A DNA stretch of 64,000 nt, taken from assembly GCF_026262505.1 (NCBI RefSeq), contig NC_067203.1, positions 10,974,001 through 11,038,000 on the forward strand. Reading direction: 5' to 3'. Under the pieces are notes generated by a model. The model saw nothing but the letters and a program-made list of their open reading frames with translations, searched no databases and was not told the DNA's origin. Source of the stretch: Trichomonas vaginalis G3. Taxonomy: Eukaryota; Parabasalia; Trichomonadida; Trichomonadidae. The position numbers were made by a program, and so were the translations under genes. Of this stretch, positions 39,329-50,129 are shown piece after piece; the first letter of the stretch is position 1; each line of letters opens with the position of its first letter.

Positions 39329-40968
39329 TTAAACATTTCTATTCATCAATATTTCATCATATGAACTTCTATACTGTGGTGGTGTACCTGTTGGATGATA
39401 TTTCAAACCTTCATCCGGTGTCCATGTCCAATATGTAGTCCTAGTAAACCAAACCTGAGGAGGATTTGTCACCTTTGAACAGTAAGTGTCATTTACACCC
39501 TGAATGATTGGATAAGCTTTCACTTGTACTGTAACTTGTGAGTTGAAAGTTTCTAATCCATCAAAGAATATACCCGCTCCATCACGTTGAACTGGAATAG
39601 TGCATAAGAATGAAGTTTGGTCTTTCCATGTTCTAGCTAATGGCGTGCCATCATCATCATTCAGTGGTCTAGTTAATGAGTCCTCGTATTCTTCTGTGCA
39701 TTCATTCACTCCATCTAAATCAGAAGCTTGAAGCATACGTGTAAAGAATATGTCACCCACTGTGGTCATCGCTTGATCGGGGAAGTTTCTGGAATCTATA
39801 GTGACCTGAAGACCTCGAAGCATTGGATTTTCTAAAACCGTTCTTTGCATTGCATTCTTCGGAAATGTTAACACAACATCTGTAACATTATGAAGAGCGT
39901 ATGAGAAATCTGAGCTAATACCTTCAGGAGTGATGCAACCTCCATTTAGTGAACGAACGTCAATATGTTGAGCTGGAATCATGAATGGATCTTCCTTACT
40001 GAATAAACGTGGTATTGCTTTAACTGATTCTTCAATTAAACCGTATCCTGGTGTAATGCATTTATCCTCTAAAACTTCCATCTTTGTGCATGAAATAATA
40101 ACGTCATCAACTGTTGCGTCAGCAGATGTAGCGGCTAAGCTTGTAATTAATTTGGCAGGAAGTCCGATTTGTTGGAATTTGCGATCATATTTATAAACAT
40201 GATTCATAATCTTTTCATAATTTTCATCAGTTATCTTTTCATAAACGTAATTTTGTAAATCAGCAACTCTTAACGGGTCAACCTGACAAAATACTAAAGT
40301 ATCCCTGAAAACATAATATTTAAGAATGATATCACCAAATGATTTAGGATAATCATCGAACGCCTGAAATGCTAACAAATCATTTACCGGAATAATCATA
40401 TCAAAAGTGACATCAACTTCTTCATTTGCTTCTTGAAAACTTCTGAAGGGTCAATATATTTACCACATACTGAGTTATCATATTTTTGAACATTATTATA
40501 TAACGAATGAACAAACTTTTTAACTTTCCTTTCTGATTTTGGTTTATATGTTGCAAATGCGAAAGATTCACGGGCGCAATCCATCTGAAGATAACCGGCA
40601 TCACCTCTTTCGGTTTCTACTTCTAATTGTTTAAAGCTTTGATTTGATGATTTGTAACCAACGAATAAACGCATGCATTTAAAAGCGGCATCACATGTGA
40701 AAGCTTTATTTGAAACTAGAGTTGCTTTAACTTTGCGTTTAATATATGTGTCACCTAATTGGTTCACATCATGAGCCGGATTTGTAATTCTTAAATGAGT
40801 TTGTTTATCATCAAAATATGGAGCATCAGAGTCATAGCATGAACTTTCAAGTTCTCTATAATATCTTCTACCGTCATTCTTTGCGAATATTTCATTTATC
40901 TTTTCGAATGAATGAAACACATTTCCATTAATCGGTTTAGTGTTTGGCACCAAATAGTTAGTCGTCAT
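39329..40968 (-). pseudogene. Element 2: major capsid protein-like gene
   Basis: About 1.6 kb of minus-strand coding sequence beginning MTTNYLVPNTKPINGNVFHS, with beta-rich, aromatic sequence. It ends in FTRTTYWTWTPDEGLKYHP and a short polar tail. Length, position next to the packaging ATPase, and composition fit a double jelly-roll capsid protein. It differs from the 508-residue capsid of element 1. The reading frame is broken, about once. The capsid role is inferred from context. Confidence 0.65.
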
Positions 40969-41037
40969 TTATTAATAAATAAAAAATCAAAATTAAAAGA
41001 TGAAAATGAATTTTTAATTTTAATGAAATAATCAACT

Positions 41038-41253
41038 ATGGCTGCAGGTATATTTAAGAAACTGTGGGATAAAGTAAAAAGAGGAGCGCATAAAGTTTGG
41101 GAAACAATGAAGAAAGGAGCAAATTGGATATTTAAGAATAAAGAAGCAATTAGTGACGTTGCTGAATCAATAACGCCAAAAGCCGCCCCAATAAGAGAAA
41201 TATTAAATAAAGGAGAAAAAGTTTATCAAAGACTTCAACCGATACTAAGATAA
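41038..41253 (+). CDS. Element 2: amphipathic small protein MAAGIFKKLWD
   Basis: A 71-residue basic, Trp-containing amphipathic helix protein (MAAGIFKKLWDKVKRGAH; NWIFKNKEAISDV). Its first residues match those of the neighbouring minus-strand protein at 41278 (MAAGFFKKLWDGIKKAAG). Adenovirus pVI-like membrane-lytic peptides have this character, so a role in membrane passage of the particle is possible. Inference only. Confidence 0.55.
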   Translation: MAAGIFKKLWDKVKRGAHKVWETMKKGANWIFKNKEAISDVAESITPKAAPIREILNKGEKVYQRLQPILR

Positions 41254-41277
41254 AAATAATATTTATTTATTTTTCCA

Positions 41278-41514
41278 CTATCTACCTCCTATTTTATTAA
41301 GTATTCCTTCAGCAATTCCACCAATTGCGTTACCTGCTTGTGCTCCCATCGCCGGATTACCTGCTTTAGTACCTAATACTCCACCTATGATAGTTCCTGC
41401 CGTTTTCGCTACTGGTGCCAAAAAGTTTGCAACGGGTTTAATAATCTTTTTATAAACCCAACCCGCAGCTTTCTTAATTCCATCCCATAATTTTTTAAAG
41501 AATCCTGCCGCCAT
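41278..41514 (-). CDS. Element 2: amphipathic and glycine-rich protein MAAGFFKKLWD
   Basis: A 78-residue protein with a basic amphipathic N-terminus (MAAGFFKKLWDGIKKAAGWV) and then a Gly/Ala-rich hydrophobic segment (AKTAGTIIGGVLGTKAGN; GNAIGGIAEGIL) able to insert in membranes. It converges with the gene at 41038, 24 bp apart, and shares its opening. The pair probably arose by duplication and inversion. A membrane-active virion peptide is a reasonable guess. Confidence 0.55.
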   Translation of the reverse strand: MAAGFFKKLWDGIKKAAGWVYKKIIKPVANFLAPVAKTAGTIIGGVLGTKAGNPAMGAQAGNAIGGIAEGILNKIGGR

Positions 41515-41580
41515 TTCTGATTTAATATTAATTAAAAAATATATTTCATCACTTATATTCTAATTTTTATTTAATGATAA

Positions 41581-41949
41581 ATGAAACCGATTTTAAAAAT
41601 AAATGAAACAGAGGAGGAAGAAATAAATGAAAGTGAAAATGTTCAACAAAAAATAAACGTTGTTAAACCAATTACTGAAATAAAAATTTTTTCATCTGTT
41701 GAAGAATTTAATGACTATTATGCTAATAATAAAAAATTATTTGAAGAATTGACAACGTGTAAATTGAATAAAATGTTTAAAGTTGATGGATTCAAAATTT
41801 CAAAAATAAAAGGAGTGATTAGTTTGAAATCTATTCCTCAATCAAGAATCACCTCATTAATGAAAATAGATGATTTAACAAAAAGAATAGAAGAGATTGA
41901 AGAAAGAATGAATCAAATAATTGATTTCATAAATTCAAATAATCATTAG
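41581..41949 (+). CDS. Element 2: 122-residue coiled-coil protein, unknown
   Basis: An acidic N-terminus (NETEEEEINESENVQQK), a central domain with FNDYYANNKKLFEEL and KMFKVDGFKISKIKGVI, and a C-terminal coiled coil (LTKRIEEIEERMNQIIDFI). An AATTTTTATTTAATG motif lies just before the ATG. It is the last gene before the right end of element 2. No family is recognised. Confidence 0.5.
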   Translation: MKPILKINETEEEEINESENVQQKINVVKPITEIKIFSSVEEFNDYYANNKKLFEELTTCKLNKMFKVDGFKISKIKGVISLKSIPQSRITSLMKIDDLTKRIEEIEERMNQIIDFINSNNH

Positions 41950-42181
41950 TTTCTTAAAGTTCTATGTTGAACTCATCAAATTCTTTTTAAAGTTTATTTT
42001 TTAAAAAAAATTTTATTTTTTATTTTTTATTTCATTATGGTAGTGAATCTTTCATTCATGAAAATAATTATTTTAAAAATAATGTTAATTTTTTTAATGA
42101 TTTATTTTTTATTTCATTATGTATGGGCTGAGAGTAAATGTCTTACAATTTTGAAAATTTTTTAAATCTTGATTTATTCAA

Positions 42182-42279
42182 AAACGTAAGAATAAAAACC
42201 GTAAGAATCATACATTTTTTACTTCATATGTTAAAAAAATGATACAAAATCGCTCGATATTGTATGAATTCTTACGTTT
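42182..42279. repeat. Small inverted-repeat unit (CGTAAGAAT)
   Basis: AAACGTAAGAAT at 42182-42193 is mirrored by ATTCTTACGTTT at 42268-42279. Inside, CGTAAGAATCATAC (about 42200) is mirrored by GTATGAATTCTTACG with one extra base. About 98 bp in all, like a tiny MITE or hairpin. It supplies the only ATG of the Pmp-like fragment that follows. Confidence 0.6.
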
Positions 42280-42806
42280 ACAAAAAAAAGTCACACAACC
42301 CTTCAACATATACTACTATTAACACAAGTTTCTGTGAAGCAACATATGGCTCAGGAATATATCTGTCACCGAGGGTAAGTCTATGTAACGTAACATATTC
42401 ATCATTTTGTAACACAACATCAAATAATAAAATTTTAGAATTAATTAGTTGTAACTTTAATTTAATTTTTTGTAATGTTTTGAATAATGAACACAAAGAA
42501 TCTGATTATGGAACATTGTATTCATCTTATTCAACTGTTCTTATTGAAAACTGTTCATTTCTTGGTAACAGAGGACCAGGAGTAGAATTTTATCAATATG
42601 GTTCTGGTTCAATTACAGTTAAAGATTCTTTCTGTGATAGAATTGATAAAACATTTCAATCAATTACAACAAATAATGTTCAAAATACATCTTATATTCA
42701 AAAACTTTCTCACTTTTCATCATATATTTGTGAAGTTAATGTTCAGATAAAGCCTCATTCTGATGCATTTTATCATCCCTCATTTAACATTAGACGAGTT
42801 CGTTAA
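42264..42806 (+). pseudogene. Fragment of a Pmp-like/beta-helix surface protein
   Basis: 180 codons with the Asn/Cys/Ser-rich rhythm of parallel beta-helix rungs (CNVTYSSFCNTTSNNKILEL; ENCSFLGNRGPGVEFYQYGS). This is as in the trichomonad proteins related to chlamydial polymorphic membrane proteins. It has no signal peptide and no membrane anchor, and the ATG lies in a small inverted repeat, so this is an internal fragment cut off from its gene, which would encode a cell-surface protein. The frame inside the fragment is open. Confidence 0.55.
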
Positions 42807-44428
42807 TTAAAATCATTCAATTGCATATTTATGAAATGTTCTCTAATATCATTCATTTGCGCATAAGCATTTATTTTCCTGAATTTTTAAGATACTTTTC
42901 ATATAAAAAATTTTATCAAATCTTAGTAAAGGCTCCAGTCCCATCCTTTCAATTTTTAAAATTGAATATATCTATCAATAAGTGTTTTCATGACTTATAA
43001 TTAAAGATATTATATTAGTGTAATATAAGCTATAATATTATATAATGACGTAGGGTGTAGCATTGCTAGAACGTTAATTGTAAATTTCACTATTATCAAC
43101 TTTGAACAACATAATTCGTCCTATAAACAAAAAGGCTCTGTCCTGTTGTAGGATATTAGTATAGTATATTATTTATATTAGTAAACTTGACTTTTACTTC
43201 TCCCTGATTGAGTTATTTTTTCAACAAAGAAAAATGAAAAAGTTACTTTTTGACAAAATCTAATAATAAGTGATCCATAATTTTATTATCAATAAACATG
43301 TTACTACATATTTTTTTGATATATGTTATCATTGAATACCATTAGCTTCTTTCGATTTTTATCAAATTATATAAAATTACCACCTGAAAAAAATTGACAT
43401 ATTTTGACGAAGAAGAAAAAACTTTTAGTTCCGCTCTGTCATTTTGTTAGCATGCTAGTGATGTTTATTATTATGTCTTAGTTTAATTTTGTATATAAAT
43501 GAGGAATGAGGAATTAGATTCGCAATACCATCACGAAAATAGCATTTTTAAAAGCTTGTAATTCTATATGAGATAAATAGATATGAAAAGTAAAATCTAA
43601 TATGAATATGATTTAATATGAACTATTATATTATAGTTGAGATTGTTTGTCAAAACGGTTTTTGACAAATAAGTATTCAATTTTTCAAAAGTATATTTCA
43701 ATAACTTAATCCCATGGTAAGAAGCTAATCCAATCATATAAAAATGTTATAATTAACCAAATGTTTATTCATTTGTGATATCATTATGCTTCAAAATCTA
43801 TAATTATAAAATTCAAAATATCTATTATCAAAAAATCATTATTTGTCATATATCAAAAAGAAAAGTTAATATATATCATCTTTCAAAATATAATATAGTT
43901 AAATTCGAAAATTTCGAAATCAGATATTATTTAAATTTCTCACATGGTGGATGTATAAACAATCTAATGGTATATTTTTACTCCTCATTATCCACTCGTT
44001 CTAACTATATACAATAATCATGTGGAACTAGAGCCTTAACTAATTGAAATAAATTTTTGAAACACATTGAATTAATTGTTTAATCAATGAGATAACTCTT
44101 AAATGGAGATGTTTTTGAAACTGCCTCTTGATTCTTTAGAGTTACGGCTTCACTTTTACTGAAATAGTCGTATCAAGAGCCAATATTGATGTCACGGTTG
44201 TTTATCATGATATGAGATGTATCTGTCTCTTTAAGATACGCAAATTCAATTGTATTTCAGCAATACTGAGTTTTGACGAATTGAACCAAGAAAAATGTAT
44301 TTGTCTTTGTCTGAAACAAAGGAAAATATATATAATTTGATAGCATAACATTTGATAATCTCAATCTTTCGTTCTAAATTTTAATAAAAACTTTGATAAA
44401 ATTTCTGAGACTGTACGTTTAAAACGCA
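42807..44428. other. Intergenic, no gene seen
   Basis: Very AT-rich sequence. An 80-codon frame at 43775-44017 is low-complexity Ile/Lys/Tyr/Asn and has no features. No RNA gene or repeat of note. Confidence 0.5.
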
Positions 44429-44729
44429 ATGTCAATAATGCTTCAATCTTTTATATCTGATGACGAGTAGGATCTGCCTTCACTTATAATAGAGTCACAA
44501 AACACCCCGATGTCTGAAAATCCTTTTGATGATGCTTATAATCAAGTTGAAGATTAAGATAACGATGTTCAGGAAATGAAGAATCGATTAGTTTGGGATT
44601 TAACCTTTGCATTAAAGCGCAATTTATGTTCCCAGAATAACAACAATTGAGTTTATTATATCAAAACTTGATGAAGAAAATCCCCAGCAAAGTCAAATGG
44701 ATTTCATTCATAATGCGTCATCTTCTTAA
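44429..44729 (+). pseudogene. Decayed acidic-protein gene, unknown family
   Basis: From the ATG at 44429 one frame reads MSIMLQSFISDDE, stop, DLPSLIIESQNTPMSENPFD, then a second stop after QVED, then DNDVQEMKNRLVWDLTFALK. A change of frame follows near 44635-44645 and the sequence continues TIEFIISKLDEENPQQSQMD to a stop at 44727-44729. Codon choice and composition look like real trichomonad protein. The two stops replace codons where Glu would be natural (TAG and TAA for GAG and GAA). I do not recognise the family. Confidence 0.45.
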
Positions 44730-44797
44730 TTATATTTGATTTATAAATACTTATTTTCGTGATATGATACAAATTTTTATTATTAAATGAGATATTA

Positions 44798-46963
44798 AGG
44801 GTTGACCGACGTCCATTCAATTTTTGAGAGGGCATTCAAAATTTATTGATATTAAGTATCAAATATCTCGTTATCTATAATTTTTTAAAACATGGTTGTT
44901 TCAGATAATGTTTTACCTTAATGAGATGTATGCAACGAGAATGAATTTTCGGTCACAATATTGTTCTATAAAAATTTCAAAATTTTCGATTTTTCTTTCG
45001 ATTGGAAAAAATTTTTATGGATAAATTTTTTACAGAAATACTATGGAATTTTTAGATAAAAACAGTGACATATCATGCATTATTGTACCCTTGATATAAT
45101 GCAACAGATAAATCAGAAAAATAATGAGGTCGAAAAAACTCAAAAACGTTGACCGACCTCTTTTTATCAAAACACCGCTACACATCATAGATCATTTTGC
45201 AACAGCGCTCCTCCGCGGATTCGACATATTTAATAAATTAGCAAAAAAAGTATAAATCGTACTATTCGAATAGCACAATAGAAAGAATGAATATTAACAA
45301 TTGTGTTTTTGATGATTAAAGGTTTGAAAAAGATAGTTTGAAAATAAATTTTTTTGTTTTGATTTTTTTCTATAAAAATTTTCTTTATTTTTAAAAAACT
45401 CCTCCATTTTGGAATGTTGCTAGAATTACAAACGGCAAAAAGAATTAATTATTGCTGAATATATATTTATTCCGTTCCAAATTGAAGTGTTTTGCAAAAT
45501 GAGAATAATATCCCAAAGTTTTTTTGTATTAATCTTATAATCAAAATATTGATTCCTAACACCATATATCCATGTGTAACAGATTTTATAGAATAGTAAT
45601 TCAAGCTGAATTATTCAGATATTGAAATCTGATCAATATCTAATACAGATGGTATATTCAAATAGTTGTTTAAAAATGAATAGCTTCTTTGTATAAAAAT
45701 GAATATTTTGTCACAAACTTTATATCATTCCCATTATATTTATTTCAGTAAAATTTATTGGCACTATATACAATTTTGGAAAATTGAATATCATTTTATT
45801 ACATATGTACTAATTTAATAAATGATCAAATTGCCAAAATCTTGAAATCGATTTCTAAAGTTGCTCAAAAATCGGAATACGTACAATTAATAATATCTTC
45901 ATATGATGTTATTTGATTTGGTATACGAATTTTTTTCGCCGACATACCTTCCTGAAAAGATACGAACGATTTCGTTAATTTTTAAAAATTTGACATTGTT
46001 TATCTTAGCAAATGAATGTTAATTCTATTTTTGTAGAAATTATCATCAAAAAACTGTTTTGTAAAATTCGATTTCAATTGGAAAAAAGTAAAAAAAGAAA
46101 TATGCATCAGAAATGAACCAAGTTTAGTTGGTGTCTAAATATTTGCTAGCATTGATTTTAACAACTGAGTTATAATATCGAAGCTGATGCGCGAGAATTT
46201 CAGATATTTAATGATTCACCATCCAGTTTCCATTCTTTGTATAAAAATAGGAGATTAAAATTTTCATTAATACTCCTAGTAATTTAAAAATAATAAAAAT
46301 TCTTTTGATTTTTCAACATAATGGAAAAAAATATTAAAAATAATCGAACAAATTAGTAAACAAGACATTTATTTCACAATATTTCTCAATATTTATAACG
46401 CTTACTGCGAGAATTCTAGTCAATGTATTTCATTCTTGGGAATAAAATAAATAAATTTGGTATTTTAATAGTTTGAAGCAACTATATTTAAAGAGGTTGC
46501 ACAGGTGTTTTGCAGACAAGAAATAATAATCGCATGGGATTTGTAAATTTTAATTATATGAAATTGATTTAGACAATCGCGGTTAACAATAGAACAGTCT
46601 GCAAAAAAATAGTATGGAAATCATTAACAATATGCAAAATCTAGAATGGATTGATGTTTATTGTAAATTTTATTCAATTCCGGTAAATTTTGGAATTTTA
46701 CGTGCTAAAATATATTGCAATCTAGGATTTGTAGTATTTGATACTAAAATAACGAATATTTTTGCTTGTTTTCTCGCATAATTTTAATATGATTGTAAAA
46801 AATTATGAGTTACGATCCTGAAAATCAATAATTTAACACCTCTCGACGAACCATTTTAAATGGACACAAGTCAATTTTTTTGAGTTTTCGAGGGTATTTT
46901 ACCAAGGCTGAAAATGAAAAAATCGGGAGGATTACGTCCTCTCAATTTAGGTCGGTCAACCCT
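44798..46963. mobile_element. 2.2-kb non-coding element with AGGGTTGACCGAC ends
   Basis: The two ends share a perfect 13-bp inverted repeat AGGGTTGACCGAC, with looser similarity beyond it (ATT..GAGAGG). TA flanks lie at 44796-44797 and 46964-46965. No frame over 60 codons is found in 2,166 bp. The motif GTTGACCGACCT occurs a third time inside (about 45147). It belongs with the AGGGT/TA group of this window and must depend on an enzyme from elsewhere. Confidence 0.75.
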
Positions 46964-47251
46964 TAAAATTAATTATTAGTTAGTATGTTTTCTCAAATGA
47001 AAAAAAAATATTAGGGTTCCTTATTCTATGTTACCTGGGAGCATGAAAAATCTCAAAAACATAACAAACATCATCCTCAATTGATTTTTTGATTAATAAA
47101 GTGGCTAAACAATATACAAAGTTGGAGGGAAATAATTACTCTAAACAAATGCACAATAAATATTTGTGACAGGGAAAGTTGGGGAAATATTCTCAGAATC
47201 CATAATTTCAAAGGTATCCTTGGTTTGGGAAAATTTTTTTTTCACAAACTT

Positions 47252-47257
47252 TCATTT
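47252..47257 (+). promoter_or_regulatory. Initiator TCATTT upstream of DUF488 gene
   Basis: TCATTT matches the trichomonad initiator TCA(+1)Y(T/A) exactly and lies 3 bp before the ATG at 47260, the very short leader usual in trichomonads. It shows that this bacterial-type gene was given a host promoter. Confidence 0.55.
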
Positions 47258-47259
47258 AT

Positions 47260-47625
47260 ATGAATGTTCTAAAAATAAAGCGTATTTACCAGCCTGTAGA
47301 AGAATCAGATGGGTATCGTGTGCTCGTAGACCGTCTTTGGCCTCGTAGAGTCAAAAAGGAAGCTGCAAAACTTGATGAATGGAAATAAGATGTAACACCA
47401 TCAACTGAGATTCGCAAAATGTTCAATCATGAGGAAGAAAAGATTGATGAGTTCAAAAAGTTGTATGTAGATGAACTTAATAAAAATTCAAAAGCTGGTG
47501 AATTTGCTTTCAAAATTAGAGATATTCTGAAAAATTCCAGCGTGACCTTTTTGTATGCTGCGCGTAATGAAAATTGTAATCATGCAATGATTCTTCAAGA
47601 ATGGGTTGAAGAACATATCAAATAA
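47260..47625 (+). pseudogene. DUF488 (YeaO-like) gene with one in-frame stop
   Basis: 121 codons of a small soluble protein. The N-terminal RIYQPVEESDGYRVLVDRLW and PRRVKK are the DUF488 signature, and LDEW, DVTPSTEIRKMF and LLYAARNENCNHA-like (here FLYAARNENCNHAMILQEW) complete the family from end to end at its normal length. A single TAA at 47386-47388 stands where a Lys codon (AAA) would be expected. No other damage is visible, so loss is recent. The family is common in bacteria and rare in eukaryotes, so lateral transfer is likely. Its biochemical role is not established. Confidence 0.85.
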
Positions 47626-48113
47626 AATGTGATATATCTTTAATATTTTTAAAACTCAGTCAATGTATTATATCAGAATTATCATCCATATGTGTTAAGG
47701 ACTTTGCGAATGAATGAATTTTAAAAATATTCGAAATTAACTTAACAAAGATGTTTATAGAAATAATTCTAATATCCGCATGATACATTATAGATATAAG
47801 GAAGATCGGAGTATTTTTAGTCAATTTTTAAAATATTTTTAATTCAATCCATGTAAACTATACAAATGTATTTAATTTTTTCAATAAAAAAGGAATAAAT
47901 ATTAAAAAAAATTATTTATTTCTACTCAAAAGAATCTTTTGTTTAAAATATTTCAAAGTTTATGACATTGTGGATTTTGTGTCAGAAAGTACTCAATTTT
48001 CCTCTTTAATCAATCACTACAATTTTCATTTAATATTGAAAACTCACACAATAAATCAATATCGAACACAAAGACTAGGTGTTTCTATATCTTTACTCAT
48101 CACAATCATGTTA
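47626..48113. other. Intergenic, no gene seen
   Basis: 488 bp of AT-rich sequence between the 3' ends of the DUF488 gene and the BspA-like pseudogene. Confidence 0.4.
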
Positions 48114-50129
48114 TTATATTAGAATTGCAATAAAAACATTTATATACTTGAAGCCAAATGGTAAATAGAATATATTTTTTGAATAAATTGGAATGTGACA
48201 TTTTTCATCAAAAGGATTCTTGATATGGAATTTTCCGCAATCAATAAAAATTCCCTTTGAATTTGAAGCTTTCATTTCGATTTCAATGATTTTCTTATCA
48301 GCATTAAAATTCATAATATTTCTAGGGATATTTAGATAAAACTTAACACCTTTGAATGAAGTACAACGATTGAGACATGTTAAGTTGAATGTGATTATAT
48401 CACTGCTATCAAATGGAAATAGTAAATATTTTAGATATGCACAATTGTAGAAAGAATTTGAGTCAATGATCATATTGCCTCTTAATTTGTTGAATTTTAT
48501 AGTTTCCAACTGTGCACAGTTAGTAAAACTTTCACTTTCAATCATTTGCAAGTCCAAATAAAATTCGATGCTGTTCCCATTATATCTTTCGAAAACACCA
48601 GATTTTACTACTCTAAGTTTTTCTGGCATTTTAATAGCCGAAGTACAACCCTGAAATAAGTTATAATTTGGTGTTTCTAACATGTCATTTTGAAAAATGA
48701 TTGATTTACAATAGCACTCATAGAAAGCGTCTCTATTAATAGTTGTAATTTCTTTTGGTATCACCAAATCATTATTAGTTCTATATCCTCTGAAAGCTTG
48801 ACTTTCAATAGTATGACAATTAGAATTGAATGTAAAATTATTTTGATAATAACTTGGAACCCAATACAAAGAATCTAAATTAAAACCATATATACAATTA
48901 TCAAACACCCTCAGATGAAGATTTCTAGGATATATTGTTATGGTAAGATTATCCATGAGGTTAAAAGCTCCATAATAGATCATGCAATTTCGAGGAATGA
49001 AAATATTTTTCACTGGTGTGAGTTGGGCAACGGTATAACCAATAAAAGCCAAAAGGCTGTTTTCTGATATAATTATGTTTTCAAAAGACTTACAAAGGCA
49101 AAATGGACCATCTATAACTTCATTTTCACTGTGACGGAATAGTAATATTTTTAAGATTAGAGCCATAAAAGGCAGCAGAATCAATACTTAATAAGTCTCC
49201 ATTCATTGGAAGAAAAATCTGATTTATATTGGAAAAAATATATGCTCTAGATTCCTACAATTAGCGAATAATGAGCCACCAAGATAACAATGGCTCAAAA
49301 ATGTTACATTAATCAAATTAGTACTGTAATTAAAGGCGATATCATCAATCCTTACAATATTTTCTGGAATTGTAATCGTGATAATTTTGGATTTGGAAAA
49401 GCAATATGTCTCTAATGTATTAACAAAATTTGGAATATTAAAAGTTTCAGTAGATTTGTTAGAAATAAAAAATAAAACACTTTAATTTGCTGAATAAATA
49501 ATGTTGTTTTCCACATATAAATATTGATTTAGGGGATGAACTGAAATATTTGTTATTTCACAGCCATCGAATGCTTGTCCATGAACTCTAGATACATTCT
49601 CTGGTATTTGAAACGAAGAAGGTATTTTGCAACTTGAAAATACCATACTATCTAAACCAATCATAAAAGTTATATTTTCTAGTCTACGTAAGCCATCAAA
49701 TACAACAGAGTTCATGGTTTTAACAGTTGCTGGAATTGTTATAAATTTTACTAAATAGTTATTATAAAAAGTGCAAATTCCTATCTCTGAAAGTCCATTT
49801 GGGAAAAGAATTTCAGTAACTTTCTCGCATTGATAAAATGCATAATTATCAATTGTTGTTAGCTTGCTACAGATTGATAAATTGACTATAGTTAGATTTG
49901 AACATTCTTTAAAACTAGAATATCCAATAGTTGTTAAATTAGGATTATCTTCAAATGTAAAAGAAGATAAAGATTTTAATTTGGAAAAGCAGTAGCTTTG
50001 AATTATTTCGCATTTAGCTGATATTTTAAGATATTGTGATGTATCATTGACTTTAATGAGTGTTTTTCCATCTTCTGAATTACAACTTGGATCAATTTCT
50101 TTATAGAGAAGAAATAATAAGAAACGCAT
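48114..50129 (-). pseudogene. BspA-like leucine-rich-repeat surface protein, broken
   Basis: A gene of about 2 kb. Its start at 50129 has a hydrophobic leader (MRFLLFLLY). It is followed by LRR_5/BspA-type repeats (SFKECSNLTIVNLSICSKLT; YAFYQCEKVTEILFPNGLSE; EIGICTFYNNYLVKFITIP). The frame has an in-frame stop at 49482-49484 after NNIIYSAN, beyond which the repeats continue in the same frame. It then shifts near 49225 and again near 49135, and runs on from 49184 to 48114. BspA-like proteins are a very large trichomonad surface family thought to aid adhesion to host cells or bacteria. The C-terminus lacks a clear membrane anchor. It is head-to-head with LTV1. Confidence 0.85.

Larger units (their letters stand above)
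26995..42000. mobile_element. Maverick/Polinton element 2 (incomplete, broken)
   Basis: About 15 kb of tightly packed genes. In order they are: polymerase B part, unknown, integrase, unknowns, primase-helicase, KilA-N protein, tail-fibre-like protein, beta-rich small proteins, a 280-residue unknown, packaging ATPase, capsid and amphipathic small proteins. This gene set defines a Maverick/Polinton. The left end is incomplete, and terminal inverted repeats are not resolved; the right end is within about 41950-42130. Frames are broken in about six or seven genes while others look whole, so it is an inactive copy of moderate age. Confidence 0.9.

Noticed and set aside
43775-44017. 80-codon frame
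   Set aside because: Ile/Lys/Tyr/Asn low complexity expected from AT-rich DNA.
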